This document shows, piece by piece, positions 1 to 6,299 of a stretch of DNA of 8,337 nt. Position 1 is the stretch's first letter. Each line of letters begins with the position of its first letter. The stretch is from Nitrospinota bacterium (lineage in GTDB: Bacteria; Nitrospinota; Nitrospinia; UBA9942): contig DNJG01000130.1 in the NCBI GenBank assembly GCA_003489165.1, positions 1-8,337 of the forward strand. The letters run 5' to 3'. The notes beneath the pieces were generated by a model. That model was not told the origin of the DNA. It ran no database searches and was given only the letters and a program-made list of their open reading frames with translations. The position numbers and the translations under genes were made by a program.

Positions 1-1
1 A

Positions 2-133
2 AACACTACATTTGAAATAATGCCCGTAAAAGAGGTAGATGGCTTCAAAATAGGCAAAAAATCTCCAGGCAGGACAACTACTTTATTAATGGGGAAATTT
101 AGGGAGGCAGTAAAACAAAACTTGCTTGTTTGA
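2..133 (+). CDS. Class IV aminotransferase (IlvE/Dat-like), C-terminal fragment
   Basis: The frame is open from the left window edge to a TGA at 131-133 and encodes the last 43 residues of a protein whose start lies outside the window. The visible residues include FEIMPVKEVDGFKIG, followed by a K-S-P-G-R segment and a terminal helix ending LLMGKFREAVKQNLLV. This matches the usual C-terminus of fold-type IV PLP enzymes (branched-chain amino acid aminotransferase, D-alanine aminotransferase, aminodeoxychorismate lyase), in which a strand reading like EVxPVxxVDGxxIG is followed by GxPGPxTxxL. The family call is therefore reasonable. The substrate cannot be told because the PLP lysine and the substrate loops are not present. 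The gene ends 9 bp before the stop of the convergent hexapeptide-protein gene, and no hairpin terminator is visible between them. Confidence 0.72.
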   Translation, partial: NTTFEIMPVKEVDGFKIGKKSPGRTTTLLMGKFREAVKQNLLV

Positions 134-142
134 ATAACATAG

Positions 143-646
143 TCATTTATAGTCTTTCATATATCCTACATAATTTTCAGCGTATTGAATTATTTTGTCC
201 TTTTCCTCTTTTGTAAGCTCTCTCTTTGGCTTTGCAGGACTGCCTACTGCCAGCCAGCCTGATGGGATTACAGATTTCTCTGTTACAAGAGAGCCTGCTG
301 CTACAATGGAAAACTCTTGAACCTCTGCACCGTCTAAAATTATTGCCCCCATGCCGATAAGACACCTTGACCTTATCCTGCACCCATGCAAAGTAACACC
401 ATGTCCTATTGTAACCTCATCTTCTAAAAAGAGTGGATAGGTCTTATTTGTTACATGGAGGAGACTTCCATCCTGAATATTTGTCCTTTTGCCGATTCTT
501 ATATAATTTACATCCCCCCTTACAACTGCATTGAACCAAACACTGGAGTATTCCCCGATTTCAACATCTCCTATAATCTGGGCACTCTCCTCTATAAATA
601 CAGTCTCATGAATCTTTGGAAGAATTCCTTTAAATGGCTTTATCAT
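143..646 (-). CDS. Gamma-carbonic anhydrase-like hexapeptide-repeat protein (YrdA/PaaY type)
   Basis: The product is a 167-residue left-handed beta-helix protein that should form trimers with metal at the subunit interfaces. The family (YrdA, CaiE, PaaY, Cam-like) includes true carbonic anhydrases and proteins of unproven activity. The sequence shows the N-terminal beta-helix coils with I-G-x-x-x hexapeptide spacing and the conserved R43-G-D45 segment. It also has the three histidines expected to bind zinc or iron: H64 (SLLHV), and H82 and H87 in GHGVTLHG. The C-terminal helix (about residues 144-165) is typical. I chose the ATG at 644-646 because family members begin with a short lead like MIKPF and an AAAGGA-type ribosome site lies just upstream. 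The same frame runs back to an ATG at 742, but that would add 32 atypical residues and overlap hemW on the other strand. It lacks the long acidic loop of the Methanosarcina Cam enzyme, so catalytic activity is uncertain. The location is cytoplasmic. Confidence 0.88.
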   Translation of the reverse strand: MIKPFKGILPKIHETVFIEESAQIIGDVEIGEYSSVWFNAVVRGDVNYIRIGKRTNIQDGSLLHVTNKTYPLFLEDEVTIGHGVTLHGCRIRSRCLIGMGAIILDGAEVQEFSIVAAGSLVTEKSVIPSGWLAVGSPAKPKRELTKEEKDKIIQYAENYVGYMKDYK

Positions 647-700
647 ATTTCCTTTTGTAACATTATTTTTTACATCCATCAATAAAAATTTGATAAGTGG

Positions 701-706
701 TATAAT
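701..706 (+). promoter_or_regulatory. Possible -10 element for hemW, leaderless start
   Basis: A perfect TATAAT lies 6 bp before the GTG start of hemW, so a transcript starting about 5-7 bp downstream of it would begin at or next to the start codon. No convincing -35 hexamer is seen at 17 bp upstream (it reads ATCAAT). The region is AT-rich, so chance occurrence is possible. No Shine-Dalgarno motif precedes the GTG, which fits a leaderless message. Confidence 0.38.
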
Positions 707-712
707 AAAAAT

Positions 713-1891
713 GTGAGAAAAAAAATAGGCATTTACATTCATTTCCCTTTTTGCATTAAGAAATGCGGCTACTGTGACTTTAATTCGTACAGCAATATGG
801 AGGGGATTATTAATGAATATGTGGAGGCGGTTAAAAAGGAGATTTCTTTAATTAGCTGTCAGCCTTCAGCCTTAAGCCTTCAGCCCTATGAAATTATATC
901 AATCTTCTTTGGCGGTGGAACACCGACAATGCTTGAATCAGGGCAACTGGTAGGGACACTAAATTTTTGTAAAGAATCTTTTAATTTGAAGCCCAATGCA
1001 GAGATTACAATTGAGGCAAACCCTGAGACATTAACTATAGATAAACTAAAAGCATTAAAAAAAGGGGGGTTTAATAGGATAAGTATAGGGGTTCAGTCAT
1101 TTAATGATAAACTTTTGAAAAAACTCGGAAGGGTGCACGACTCAAAAAAGGCATATCAAGGGATTTTATCGGCCAGAGATGCGGGTTTTAAAAATATTTC
1201 TATAGATTTAATGTTTGGTATACCTGATGAGACAATAGGTGATTGGGAATCTGATATTAAAACTGCTATTGAATTAAATCCAGAACATATCTCTACATAT
1301 AATCTGACAATAGAAAAGGGGACACAGTTCTGGAGTAAAACGCAGGCTAAAGCCTGCGGCTACCAATTACCTGATGAGGATAAACAGCTTGAGATGTATG
1401 AGAGAGGAATAGAATTTCTGACGATGGCAGGTTATGGGCATTATGAAATATCAAATTTTGCTAAACATAGCAAGAAGTGTTTGCACAATCAGATTTATTG
1501 GCGGAATGAAGAATATCTTGGCATTGGTGCGGGTGCATATTCTTATATAGATAGAGAGAGGAGATGGAATATAAAAAGTCCAGTGGAGTATATGGGTAAG
1601 ATTAAGGAGCACGGGGCAAGGGGCGAGGGGCGAGGAGCAGTGGCAGGCAGTGAAAGACTTGAGATGAAAGGTGTAATGGGAGAGACAATTATGATGGGTC
1701 TAAGGATGCTTAAGGGTATAAATCTACAGAATTTTAAAAAACGCTTCGGAGTAGAGATACAATCAACCTTTTCAGATGTAATATCCCGGCTTTTAAGTAA
1801 TAATCTTATAATCTTTGACAATGGAAATCTCAAATTAACCCATAAGGGGCTACTATTTTATAATGATGTATCTATAGAATTTTTGTCTTAA
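713..1891 (+). CDS. hemW: HemW, radical SAM heme chaperone (formerly HemN-like)
   Basis: The product has 392 residues. HemW is a cytoplasmic [4Fe-4S]/SAM protein that binds heme and passes it to apo-proteins such as respiratory oxidases; it is a paralogue of the oxygen-independent coproporphyrinogen oxidase HemN. The radical-SAM motif is C14-x3-C18-x2-C21, followed by D-F-N-S-Y. HemW has this, whereas HemN carries an extra cysteine two residues after the third. Also visible are the SAM-binding GGGTPT (67-72), E-x-N-P (101-104), the GVQSF strand (126-130), D-x-M-F-G-x-P (165-171) and the family signature HNQIYW...GIGAGAYS (258-277). The C-terminal HemN domain with MMGLRMLKGI (327-336) follows. 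The start is GTG at 713; an ATG at 711 is out of frame and meets TGA at once. Three repeat-derived segments (residues about 49-57, 210-217 and 298-310) sit in variable loops without breaking the frame. The 3' end overlaps glgB by 20 bp, tail to tail. Confidence 0.93.
   Translation: MRKKIGIYIHFPFCIKKCGYCDFNSYSNMEGIINEYVEAVKKEISLISCQPSALSLQPYEIISIFFGGGTPTMLESGQLVGTLNFCKESFNLKPNAEITIEANPETLTIDKLKALKKGGFNRISIGVQSFNDKLLKKLGRVHDSKKAYQGILSARDAGFKNISIDLMFGIPDETIGDWESDIKTAIELNPEHISTYNLTIEKGTQFWSKTQAKACGYQLPDEDKQLEMYERGIEFLTMAGYGHYEISNFAKHSKKCLHNQIYWRNEEYLGIGAGAYSYIDRERRWNIKSPVEYMGKIKEHGARGEGRGAVAGSERLEMKGVMGETIMMGLRMLKGINLQNFKKRFGVEIQSTFSDVISRLLSNNLIIFDNGNLKLTHKGLLFYNDVSIEFLS
857..884 (+). repeat. Tandem 7-bp repeat, four units, inside hemW
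   Basis: There are four consecutive heptamers with consensus CTTCAGC. Copies 2 and 4 are exact, copy 1 reads TGTCAGC and copy 3 reads CTTAAGC. They encode residues about 49-57 (C-Q-P-S-A-L-S-L-Q) between the first helix of the radical-SAM domain and the strand leading to GGGTPT, where family members vary in length. The run is clearly richer in GC than the surrounding coding sequence. Tandem heptamers of this style are known as dispersed mini-repeats in several bacterial groups; that this one is dispersed in its own genome cannot be seen here. Confidence 0.75.
1341..1364. repeat. Palindromic mini-repeat inside hemW
   Basis: A perfect inverted repeat, CGCAGGCT-AA-AGCCTGCG, occupies 1341-1358 and is followed by GCTACC. 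It has 8-bp arms and a 2-bp centre. It encodes residues 210-218 (T-Q-A-K-A-C-G-Y-Q) in the loop before the LPDED motif, a variable position in HemW. From memory, a near-identical palindrome with the GCTAC tail is common as a dispersed element in many environmental genomes; I could not check this. A hairpin could also form in the mRNA. Confidence 0.72.
1606..1640 (+). repeat. Tandem 7-bp repeat, five units, inside hemW
   Basis: There are five consecutive heptamers with consensus GGGGCGA. Copies 3 and 4 are exact, and the others read GGAGCAC, GGGGCAA and GGAGCAG. They encode a glycine- and charge-rich stretch, residues about 298-310 (E-H-G-A-R-G-E-G-R-G-A), between the HemW signature region and the C-terminal domain. 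The G-rich composition stands out strongly from the AT-rich gene. The reading frame is intact on both sides and the conserved HemN C-terminal domain follows normally. Confidence 0.78.
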
Positions 1892-4106
1892 GGTTTAACT
1901 TTTTTTCAGGTTTTAAAACGATGGCACTCAAAGGCGGGAGGGTAATGTTTAAAGAGCAGGGTTTCCCCTGCCATGAAACCTGATCTGACCATCTTCCCCC
2001 TTCATTACCAAGATTGCTGCCGTAATAAATATCAGAATCGCTATTCAGTATCTCTTTATAAAAACAGTGTGAGGGAACACCGATTTTATAGTTAAATCTG
2101 GGGGTAGGTGTAAAATTGAAAACGAATACGAGGTGATTATCAGAGTCTTTACCCTTTCTTATAAATGATACAATGCTCCTCTCCCAGTCGTGGAAATCAA
2201 TCCACTCAAAACCTGTATATTCAAAATCTACCTCCCACATGGCAGGCTCTGTTTTATAAATTTGATTTAAGTCTTTTATAAATCTCTGCAATTTTGTATG
2301 CGGTTCATATTGGAGGAGATGCCAGTCAAGGCTCTGGTTATGATTCCACTCATGCCATTGTCCTATGTCTCCACCCATGAATAATAGCTTCTTGCCCGGC
2401 TGGGCATACATATAGCCGAGGAGGAGTCTTAAATTGGCGAACTTCTGCCAAAAATCTCCAGGCATTTTGCTCAAAAGTGAAGCCTTCCCATGAACTACCT
2501 CATCATGGGAGAGGACAAGCACAAAATTTTCATGAAATGCGTATAGCATTGCAAATGTGAGATTATTGTGGTGATATTTTCTGAAAATAGGGTCTTTGGT
2601 TATATACTCAAGGATATCGTGCATCCACCCCATATTCCATTTGAATGTAAATCCAAGACCACCAAGATATGTGGGGCGTGAGACGCCTCCCCATGATGTG
2701 GACTCCTCGGCAATAGTCATGATTCCCGGAAACTCCGCATGAATAACCTCATTCATCTTTTTTAAAAAATCTATCGCCTCAAGATTTTCCCTTCCGCCAT
2801 AGGTATTCGGAACCCATTCGCCATGCCTTTTGCTGTAATCAAGATAGAGCATGGATGCCACTGCATCCACCCTAAGACCGTCTAAATGATATTTTCTGCA
2901 CCAGAAGAGGACATTTGACGTCAGAAAATTTCTCACCTCATGGCGACCGTAATTAAAAATGAGTGTCCCCCAGTCGGGATGCTCTCCTTTTCTTGGGTCT
3001 TCATGCTCATAGAGGGAAGTCCCGTCAAATTGAATCAGGCTGTGTCCATCTCTGGGAAAATGGGCAGGCACCCAGTCAACAATAACCCCGATATTGTTCT
3101 GATGACAGTAATCTACAAAATACATGAAATCTTCGGGTGTGCCGAATCTGCTTGTGGGGGCAAAATATCCTGTTACCTGATAGCCCCACGATGCATCAAA
3201 TGGATGCTCCATAACCGGCATAAGCTCGATATGCGTATATCCCATATCTTTTACATAGTCAATCAGGAGATGGGCAATCTCTCTGTATGTCAGAAATCTA
3301 TTACCTTCCTCAGTCTTTCTTGCCCATGAGCCTAAATGCAATTCATAAATGGATAGAGGCTTGTCGAGCGGAGTGGTTTTATCGCGGTTTTCTACCCACT
3401 CACTATCATTCCATTTATATTTATTTATATCCCAGACGACAGATGCAGTTTTTGGCCTTGCCTCAGAATAGAAGGCATAGGGGTCAGACTTTATAAGAAG
3501 GTGGTTATGATGAGTCTTTATTTCAAATTTATAATTCTCACCTTCCTTTAAATCAGGTATAAAAAGCTCCCATATACCAGAGTTTCCTAATATCCTCATG
3601 GGATGCCTTCTTCCATCCCATTTATTGAAATCCCCGATTACACTAACCCTCTTTGCATTTGGAGCCCAGACTGCAAAATGAACACCCTTAGTGTCATTCA
3701 AATCCATTAAATGGGTGCCGAGTTTTTCATAAATCTGGAGGTGATTCCCTTCATTAAATAAGTGTCTGTCAAGGTCGCTGATTATTGGAAGGAATGAATA
3801 GGGGTCTTGAAGTTTTATAAAATTTCCGTCATGAATTTTTATCAAGAAATAATAATTAAAGATTTCCCTATCTTTTATAAATGTCTCATAAAATCCATCT
3901 TTGTGAATGAGGTTAAGCGAATAAACATTTTTCTCATTATTAAAATCAACTGCTGATACTTCAACTGCCTCAGGCAGAAATGCCCTGATGCTAACCCCTT
4001 TTTCACCATTTACATGGACATGATGTGTGCCAAGCACATTAAAAGGGTCGTGATGGTCTGCATTGACAATCTTATTTATCTCTTTTTGTTCAACTGTAGT
4101 TTTCAT
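1872..4106 (-). CDS. glgB: 1,4-alpha-glucan (glycogen) branching enzyme GlgB
   Basis: The product has 744 residues (E. coli GlgB has 728). This cytoplasmic GH13 enzyme cuts alpha-1,4-glucan chains and rejoins them as alpha-1,6 branches. It has the long form with two N-terminal carbohydrate-binding (CBM48-like) domains, N1 at about 10-115 starting DHHDPFNVLGTH and N2 at about 125-230 with FAVWAPNAKRVSVIGDFNKWDG. The catalytic barrel follows, with the GH13 regions VDWVPAHF (343-350), GLRVDAVAS (410-418), IAEEST (465-470) and LSHDEVVHG (532-540). By alignment with E. coli D405/E458/D526, the nucleophile is D414, the acid/base E467 and the third carboxylate D535. The C-terminal beta domain is complete. 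The ATG at 4104-4106 lies 9 bp after the stop of the glycosyltransferase gene and has no clear ribosome site, so translation may depend on coupling. No other glycogen gene is in the window. The 3' end overlaps hemW by 20 bp. Confidence 0.97.
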   Translation of the reverse strand: MKTTVEQKEINKIVNADHHDPFNVLGTHHVHVNGEKGVSIRAFLPEAVEVSAVDFNNEKNVYSLNLIHKDGFYETFIKDREIFNYYFLIKIHDGNFIKLQDPYSFLPIISDLDRHLFNEGNHLQIYEKLGTHLMDLNDTKGVHFAVWAPNAKRVSVIGDFNKWDGRRHPMRILGNSGIWELFIPDLKEGENYKFEIKTHHNHLLIKSDPYAFYSEARPKTASVVWDINKYKWNDSEWVENRDKTTPLDKPLSIYELHLGSWARKTEEGNRFLTYREIAHLLIDYVKDMGYTHIELMPVMEHPFDASWGYQVTGYFAPTSRFGTPEDFMYFVDYCHQNNIGVIVDWVPAHFPRDGHSLIQFDGTSLYEHEDPRKGEHPDWGTLIFNYGRHEVRNFLTSNVLFWCRKYHLDGLRVDAVASMLYLDYSKRHGEWVPNTYGGRENLEAIDFLKKMNEVIHAEFPGIMTIAEESTSWGGVSRPTYLGGLGFTFKWNMGWMHDILEYITKDPIFRKYHHNNLTFAMLYAFHENFVLVLSHDEVVHGKASLLSKMPGDFWQKFANLRLLLGYMYAQPGKKLLFMGGDIGQWHEWNHNQSLDWHLLQYEPHTKLQRFIKDLNQIYKTEPAMWEVDFEYTGFEWIDFHDWERSIVSFIRKGKDSDNHLVFVFNFTPTPRFNYKIGVPSHCFYKEILNSDSDIYYGSNLGNEGGRWSDQVSWQGKPCSLNITLPPLSAIVLKPEKKLNLKTKIL

Positions 4107-4115
4107 TTAATCAAA

Positions 4116-5822
4116 TTACGCATATTGTTTTTTACCTATTAAGACAATATATTTTATCACTTCTTCTCTCGTTTTAGGATTAAGAAAGCTGTAGCTTATT
4201 CTTGATATTGGGAAATAGGGAAATCTACCAAGAACTACCATCTCATTTTTATAATCCTGTGGCAACTGATTATATTCATTTTCATCAGTAATAACAAACC
4301 TTTCTTTTGGAGAATTGATAAATTGTAACATGGAATCTTTAGAGCCTATTTCATTTAATTTTTTACCTGTATAAAATACAAGCGATTGAAATAGGCGGGT
4401 TTTATAAAAACCAAATTCAAACTCTTTGCCGCTGACCTTCTTTATTGCCTCGGATATAGGTTTTGCAGGTTTGTATGTGTCAAGGATTGGCTGAATACTT
4501 ACTGATATGAAAAGCTGGATTACCATAATGAGCAGAACCATCCCTACCTTTGTCAGTAAGAAGTTTTTATAGATGCCTGATATTAGAACCATGAGGGTAG
4601 AAATAATTGCCCCGGAGATAAGTAAAATTGTGAATATACTTAATAATTCCTTAAAAAAGAAAAAACCTGATACAAAAATCAGAATTAAGAATGGGCTGGA
4701 AAATAGAGAGAATATATATTCAATAAGACAGTCAATAATCGACAGTCGGCAGTTTTCTTTAATAGAGTCAATATATATCCCCACGCCTAAAGAGGCTGCT
4801 GGAAGTATTACAGACAGATAATTTGGAAGACTGTATTTGGATAGGGAGAAAAATATAAGTGGAATACAGAACCAGAGGAGTAGAAATAAATTTGTGTCCT
4901 TTCCTTCAACTGCCCCCTTTTCTTTCAGCCAGCGATATTGCTGATAAAACCATAATATCCACCATGGAAAGAAATACCAGAAAAATGTATGTGCTAAGAA
5001 AAAATGTCCGCCGGGATTCGGCTCATATACCCCTTTAACAAGGAACTTTTTAAAATTCTCATGGATGATATTCTTTTCAAGGAACCCAAAGCCATACCTA
5101 TGTGTCATGTAGATATACCACGGTGTGATTAATGCTATAAGCAGAAGCAAACCTTGAAAGGGTTTTAGTTTTTTGAAAGTACTCCACTCTCTTTTAAGGA
5201 GTATAAATGTAAGTATTATTGAAAGAGGGAATATTATCCCGATTGGTCCCTTGGTAAGTGTTGCACCAGCCATTCCAATATAAACATATAGAAACCCTTT
5301 AATGGAATGCTGCCCTTTGTAAATGTAGTTATAGAATCCATAAATTGAAAGCATGATGAAAAATGTGAGTGTTATATCCATCCTTGCATCTCTCATCATA
5401 CTGTAAAAACCTGCATTGCCACAGAGGACAAGACATGCCCATAATCCTGTATCAGAAGACCTTATATTTTTTCCGAAGATGTAGGTGAGGGATAAAACAC
5501 CTAATGCCGCCATAAATGATGGAAGTCTTACCGCCCATTCATTTATACCAAAAATTGCGTAAGATATTTGAAGAAGCCAGTATTGAAATGGCGGTTTTGA
5601 AAATTCAGTTTCAAAATTATAATAGGTGCTGAAATAGTCCCCCGATACAAACGCCTCCCTTGCTACCTCTGCATAAATTGCCTCATCAATTTCAAGCAGA
5701 GGAGACGAGCCGAGTTTTATGAGGAAGGAGAGAATAAATAAGGAAATAAGAATCCTTAGAAGCGATGCCGAAGAAAGAGAAAAAAGGAGGTTAAATATTT
5801 TCAGGAGAGAAGGTTGTTTCAT
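4116..5822 (-). CDS. ArnT/PMT-family membrane glycosyltransferase
   Basis: The product is a 568-residue polytopic membrane protein, about 12-13 hydrophobic segments followed by a C-terminal soluble part from about residue 448. This is the layout of ArnT and other GT39/GT83-type enzymes, which move a sugar from a polyprenyl-phosphate donor to an envelope acceptor on the outer face of the inner membrane. Family marks are the first-loop E44-x-D46-E47-x-x-Y50 with A-E-V-A-R-E, then GDYF, F-S-K-P-P-F-x-Y-W (74-82), R-D-A-R-M-D (144-149), T-K-G-P-I-G (190-195) and K-Y-S-L-P-N-Y-L (329-336). D46 corresponds to the catalytic or metal-binding aspartate of the family. The actual sugar and acceptor cannot be told, so I do not assign arnT. 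The ATG at 5820-5822 has a weak GAG-type ribosome site. Residues about 357-366 derive from a degenerate 7-bp repeat in a loop. It is probably co-transcribed with glgB from the promoter at 5879-5907. Confidence 0.87.
   Translation of the reverse strand: MKQPSLLKIFNLLFSLSSASLLRILISLFILSFLIKLGSSPLLEIDEAIYAEVAREAFVSGDYFSTYYNFETEFSKPPFQYWLLQISYAIFGINEWAVRLPSFMAALGVLSLTYIFGKNIRSSDTGLWACLVLCGNAGFYSMMRDARMDITLTFFIMLSIYGFYNYIYKGQHSIKGFLYVYIGMAGATLTKGPIGIIFPLSIILTFILLKREWSTFKKLKPFQGLLLLIALITPWYIYMTHRYGFGFLEKNIIHENFKKFLVKGVYEPNPGGHFFLAHTFFWYFFPWWILWFYQQYRWLKEKGAVEGKDTNLFLLLWFCIPLIFFSLSKYSLPNYLSVILPAASLGVGIYIDSIKENCRLSIIDCLIEYIFSLFSSPFLILIFVSGFFFFKELLSIFTILLISGAIISTLMVLISGIYKNFLLTKVGMVLLIMVIQLFISVSIQPILDTYKPAKPISEAIKKVSGKEFEFGFYKTRLFQSLVFYTGKKLNEIGSKDSMLQFINSPKERFVITDENEYNQLPQDYKNEMVVLGRFPYFPISRISYSFLNPKTREEVIKYIVLIGKKQYA
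4726..4753 (-). repeat. Degenerate tandem 7-bp repeat inside the glycosyltransferase gene
   Basis: On the plus strand four consecutive heptamers read AGACAGT, CAATAAT, CGACAGT and CGGCAGT. The consensus is CGACAGT, with the second unit strongly diverged. They encode residues about 357-366 (N-C-R-L-S-I-I-D-C-L) in a hydrophilic loop between two membrane segments. The frame is kept. The pattern resembles the two arrays in hemW in unit length but not in sequence. Confidence 0.5.
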
Positions 5823-5878
5823 GATTTCTCAACAATCTATAAAAGCGTATCATCTTCACGACAGGCGTATTGAGAATT

Positions 5879-5907
5879 ATATTATCTTATTTCTGTGTTT
5901 TTTTCAA
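5879..5907 (-). promoter_or_regulatory. Sigma70-type promoter for the glycosyltransferase-glgB pair
   Basis: Read on the minus strand, a -35 hexamer TTGAAA (5902-5907) is followed after exactly 17 bp by a -10 hexamer TAATAT (5879-5884). An overlapping TATAAT lies 3 bp further on (5876-5881). Transcription would start near 5870-5873 and leave an untranslated leader of about 50 nt before the ATG at 5822. This is the best promoter in the window. The AT-rich context raises the chance of a false positive. Confidence 0.6.
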
Positions 5908-5923
5908 TATATCCCACAGACTT

Positions 5924-5943
5924 GTCCTGAACTCGTTTCAGAA
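5924..5943. repeat. Inverted-repeat relic in the intergenic region
   Basis: The sequence TCCTGAA-CTCGT-TTCAGAA (5925-5943) is an inverted repeat with 7-bp arms, one mismatch and a 5-bp centre. From memory it resembles a dispersed mini-element of the form CCTGAA-(C/A)TTGT-TTCAGG seen in many bacterial genomes, here degenerated. It lies between the lipoprotein gene and the promoter of the glycosyltransferase. The rest of the 216-bp gap (5823-6038) shows no gene and no clear terminator. Confidence 0.45.
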
Positions 5944-6038
5944 TTAAGTTACTCTCTTTTTTCCCTCACTCCGTTGTAGTTTTAGTTGGCTTACGGAAGA
6001 AAGAGTCTTATTATTATTCAAACTATATCTCAGATTTG

Positions 6039-6299
6039 TCAGGGGAAATCCAGTCCCATCTGAGCGTATGATGCCCTTCTATGTCTTTTAGTTTGATTCA
6101 CATGACTGCTTGTGTGTCCTGTGTGCAGATAACATCTGTTTTTTTTGAGGGGATTAAGTAATTTTTTGCTTTGGTAATTGCGGTAGAGTCCTGATTCCAT
6201 GAGTTGGACTTGTGCGGTCTTTTTAGGGGCAGAGAAACAGGAGAACAACCCAATAAGGAAAAAGAAGAATAAAATGGAGGATATTTTATTTGCCTTCAT
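6039..6299 (-). CDS. Small putative lipoprotein, unrecognised
   Basis: The product is 86 residues from the ATG at 6297-6299. It begins with a lipoprotein-type signal: M-K-A-N-K, a hydrophobic stretch rich in Phe and Leu (9-19), then L18-F-S-C21, a plausible though imperfect lipobox with Phe at -2. The mature part is short, basic and hydrophilic, ending in a His/Thr/Ser/Arg-rich segment (H59-T-G-H-T-S-S-H, then K-R-H-R-R). I recognise no domain. A GGAAG ribosome site sits 8 bp upstream of the ATG. A TTG at 6327-6329 in the same frame would add ten residues ahead of the signal and is unlikely. The gene lies 128 bp after gspN in the same direction and could be transcribed by read-through or on its own. 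The intact frame, ribosome site and signal peptide argue that it is real, but it could be a remnant of a longer gene. Confidence 0.55.
   Translation of the reverse strand: MKANKISSILFFFFLIGLFSCFSAPKKTAQVQLMESGLYRNYQSKKLLNPLKKNRCYLHTGHTSSHVNQTKRHRRASYAQMGLDFP

Noticed and set aside
455..685. Open frame on the plus strand
   Set aside because: It lies antisense to the well-supported hexapeptide-protein gene and shows no domain or ribosome site.
647..742. Upstream extension of the gamma-carbonic-anhydrase-like gene to an ATG at 742
   Set aside because: It adds 32 residues not seen in the family, overlaps hemW and has no ribosome site; the ATG at 646 fits the family start and has one.
1606..1640. 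Heptamer array as a frameshift or assembly error in hemW
   Set aside because: The HemW signature upstream and the conserved C-terminal domain downstream are in the same frame, so the gene is intact.
857..1640. Repeats in hemW as a CRISPR array
   Set aside because: The units are 7 bp in direct tandem without spacers, and the third element is a single palindrome of different sequence.
1543..1833. Open frame on the minus strand within hemW
   Set aside because: It is antisense to conserved HemW sequence; its composition follows from the codons of the real gene.
2940..3496. Two overlapping plus-strand open frames within glgB
   Set aside because: Both are antisense to conserved GH13 and CBM48 coding sequence and have no recognisable features.
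4573..4821. Plus-strand open frame within the glycosyltransferase gene
   Set aside because: It is antisense to membrane-segment coding sequence; no ribosome site or domain.
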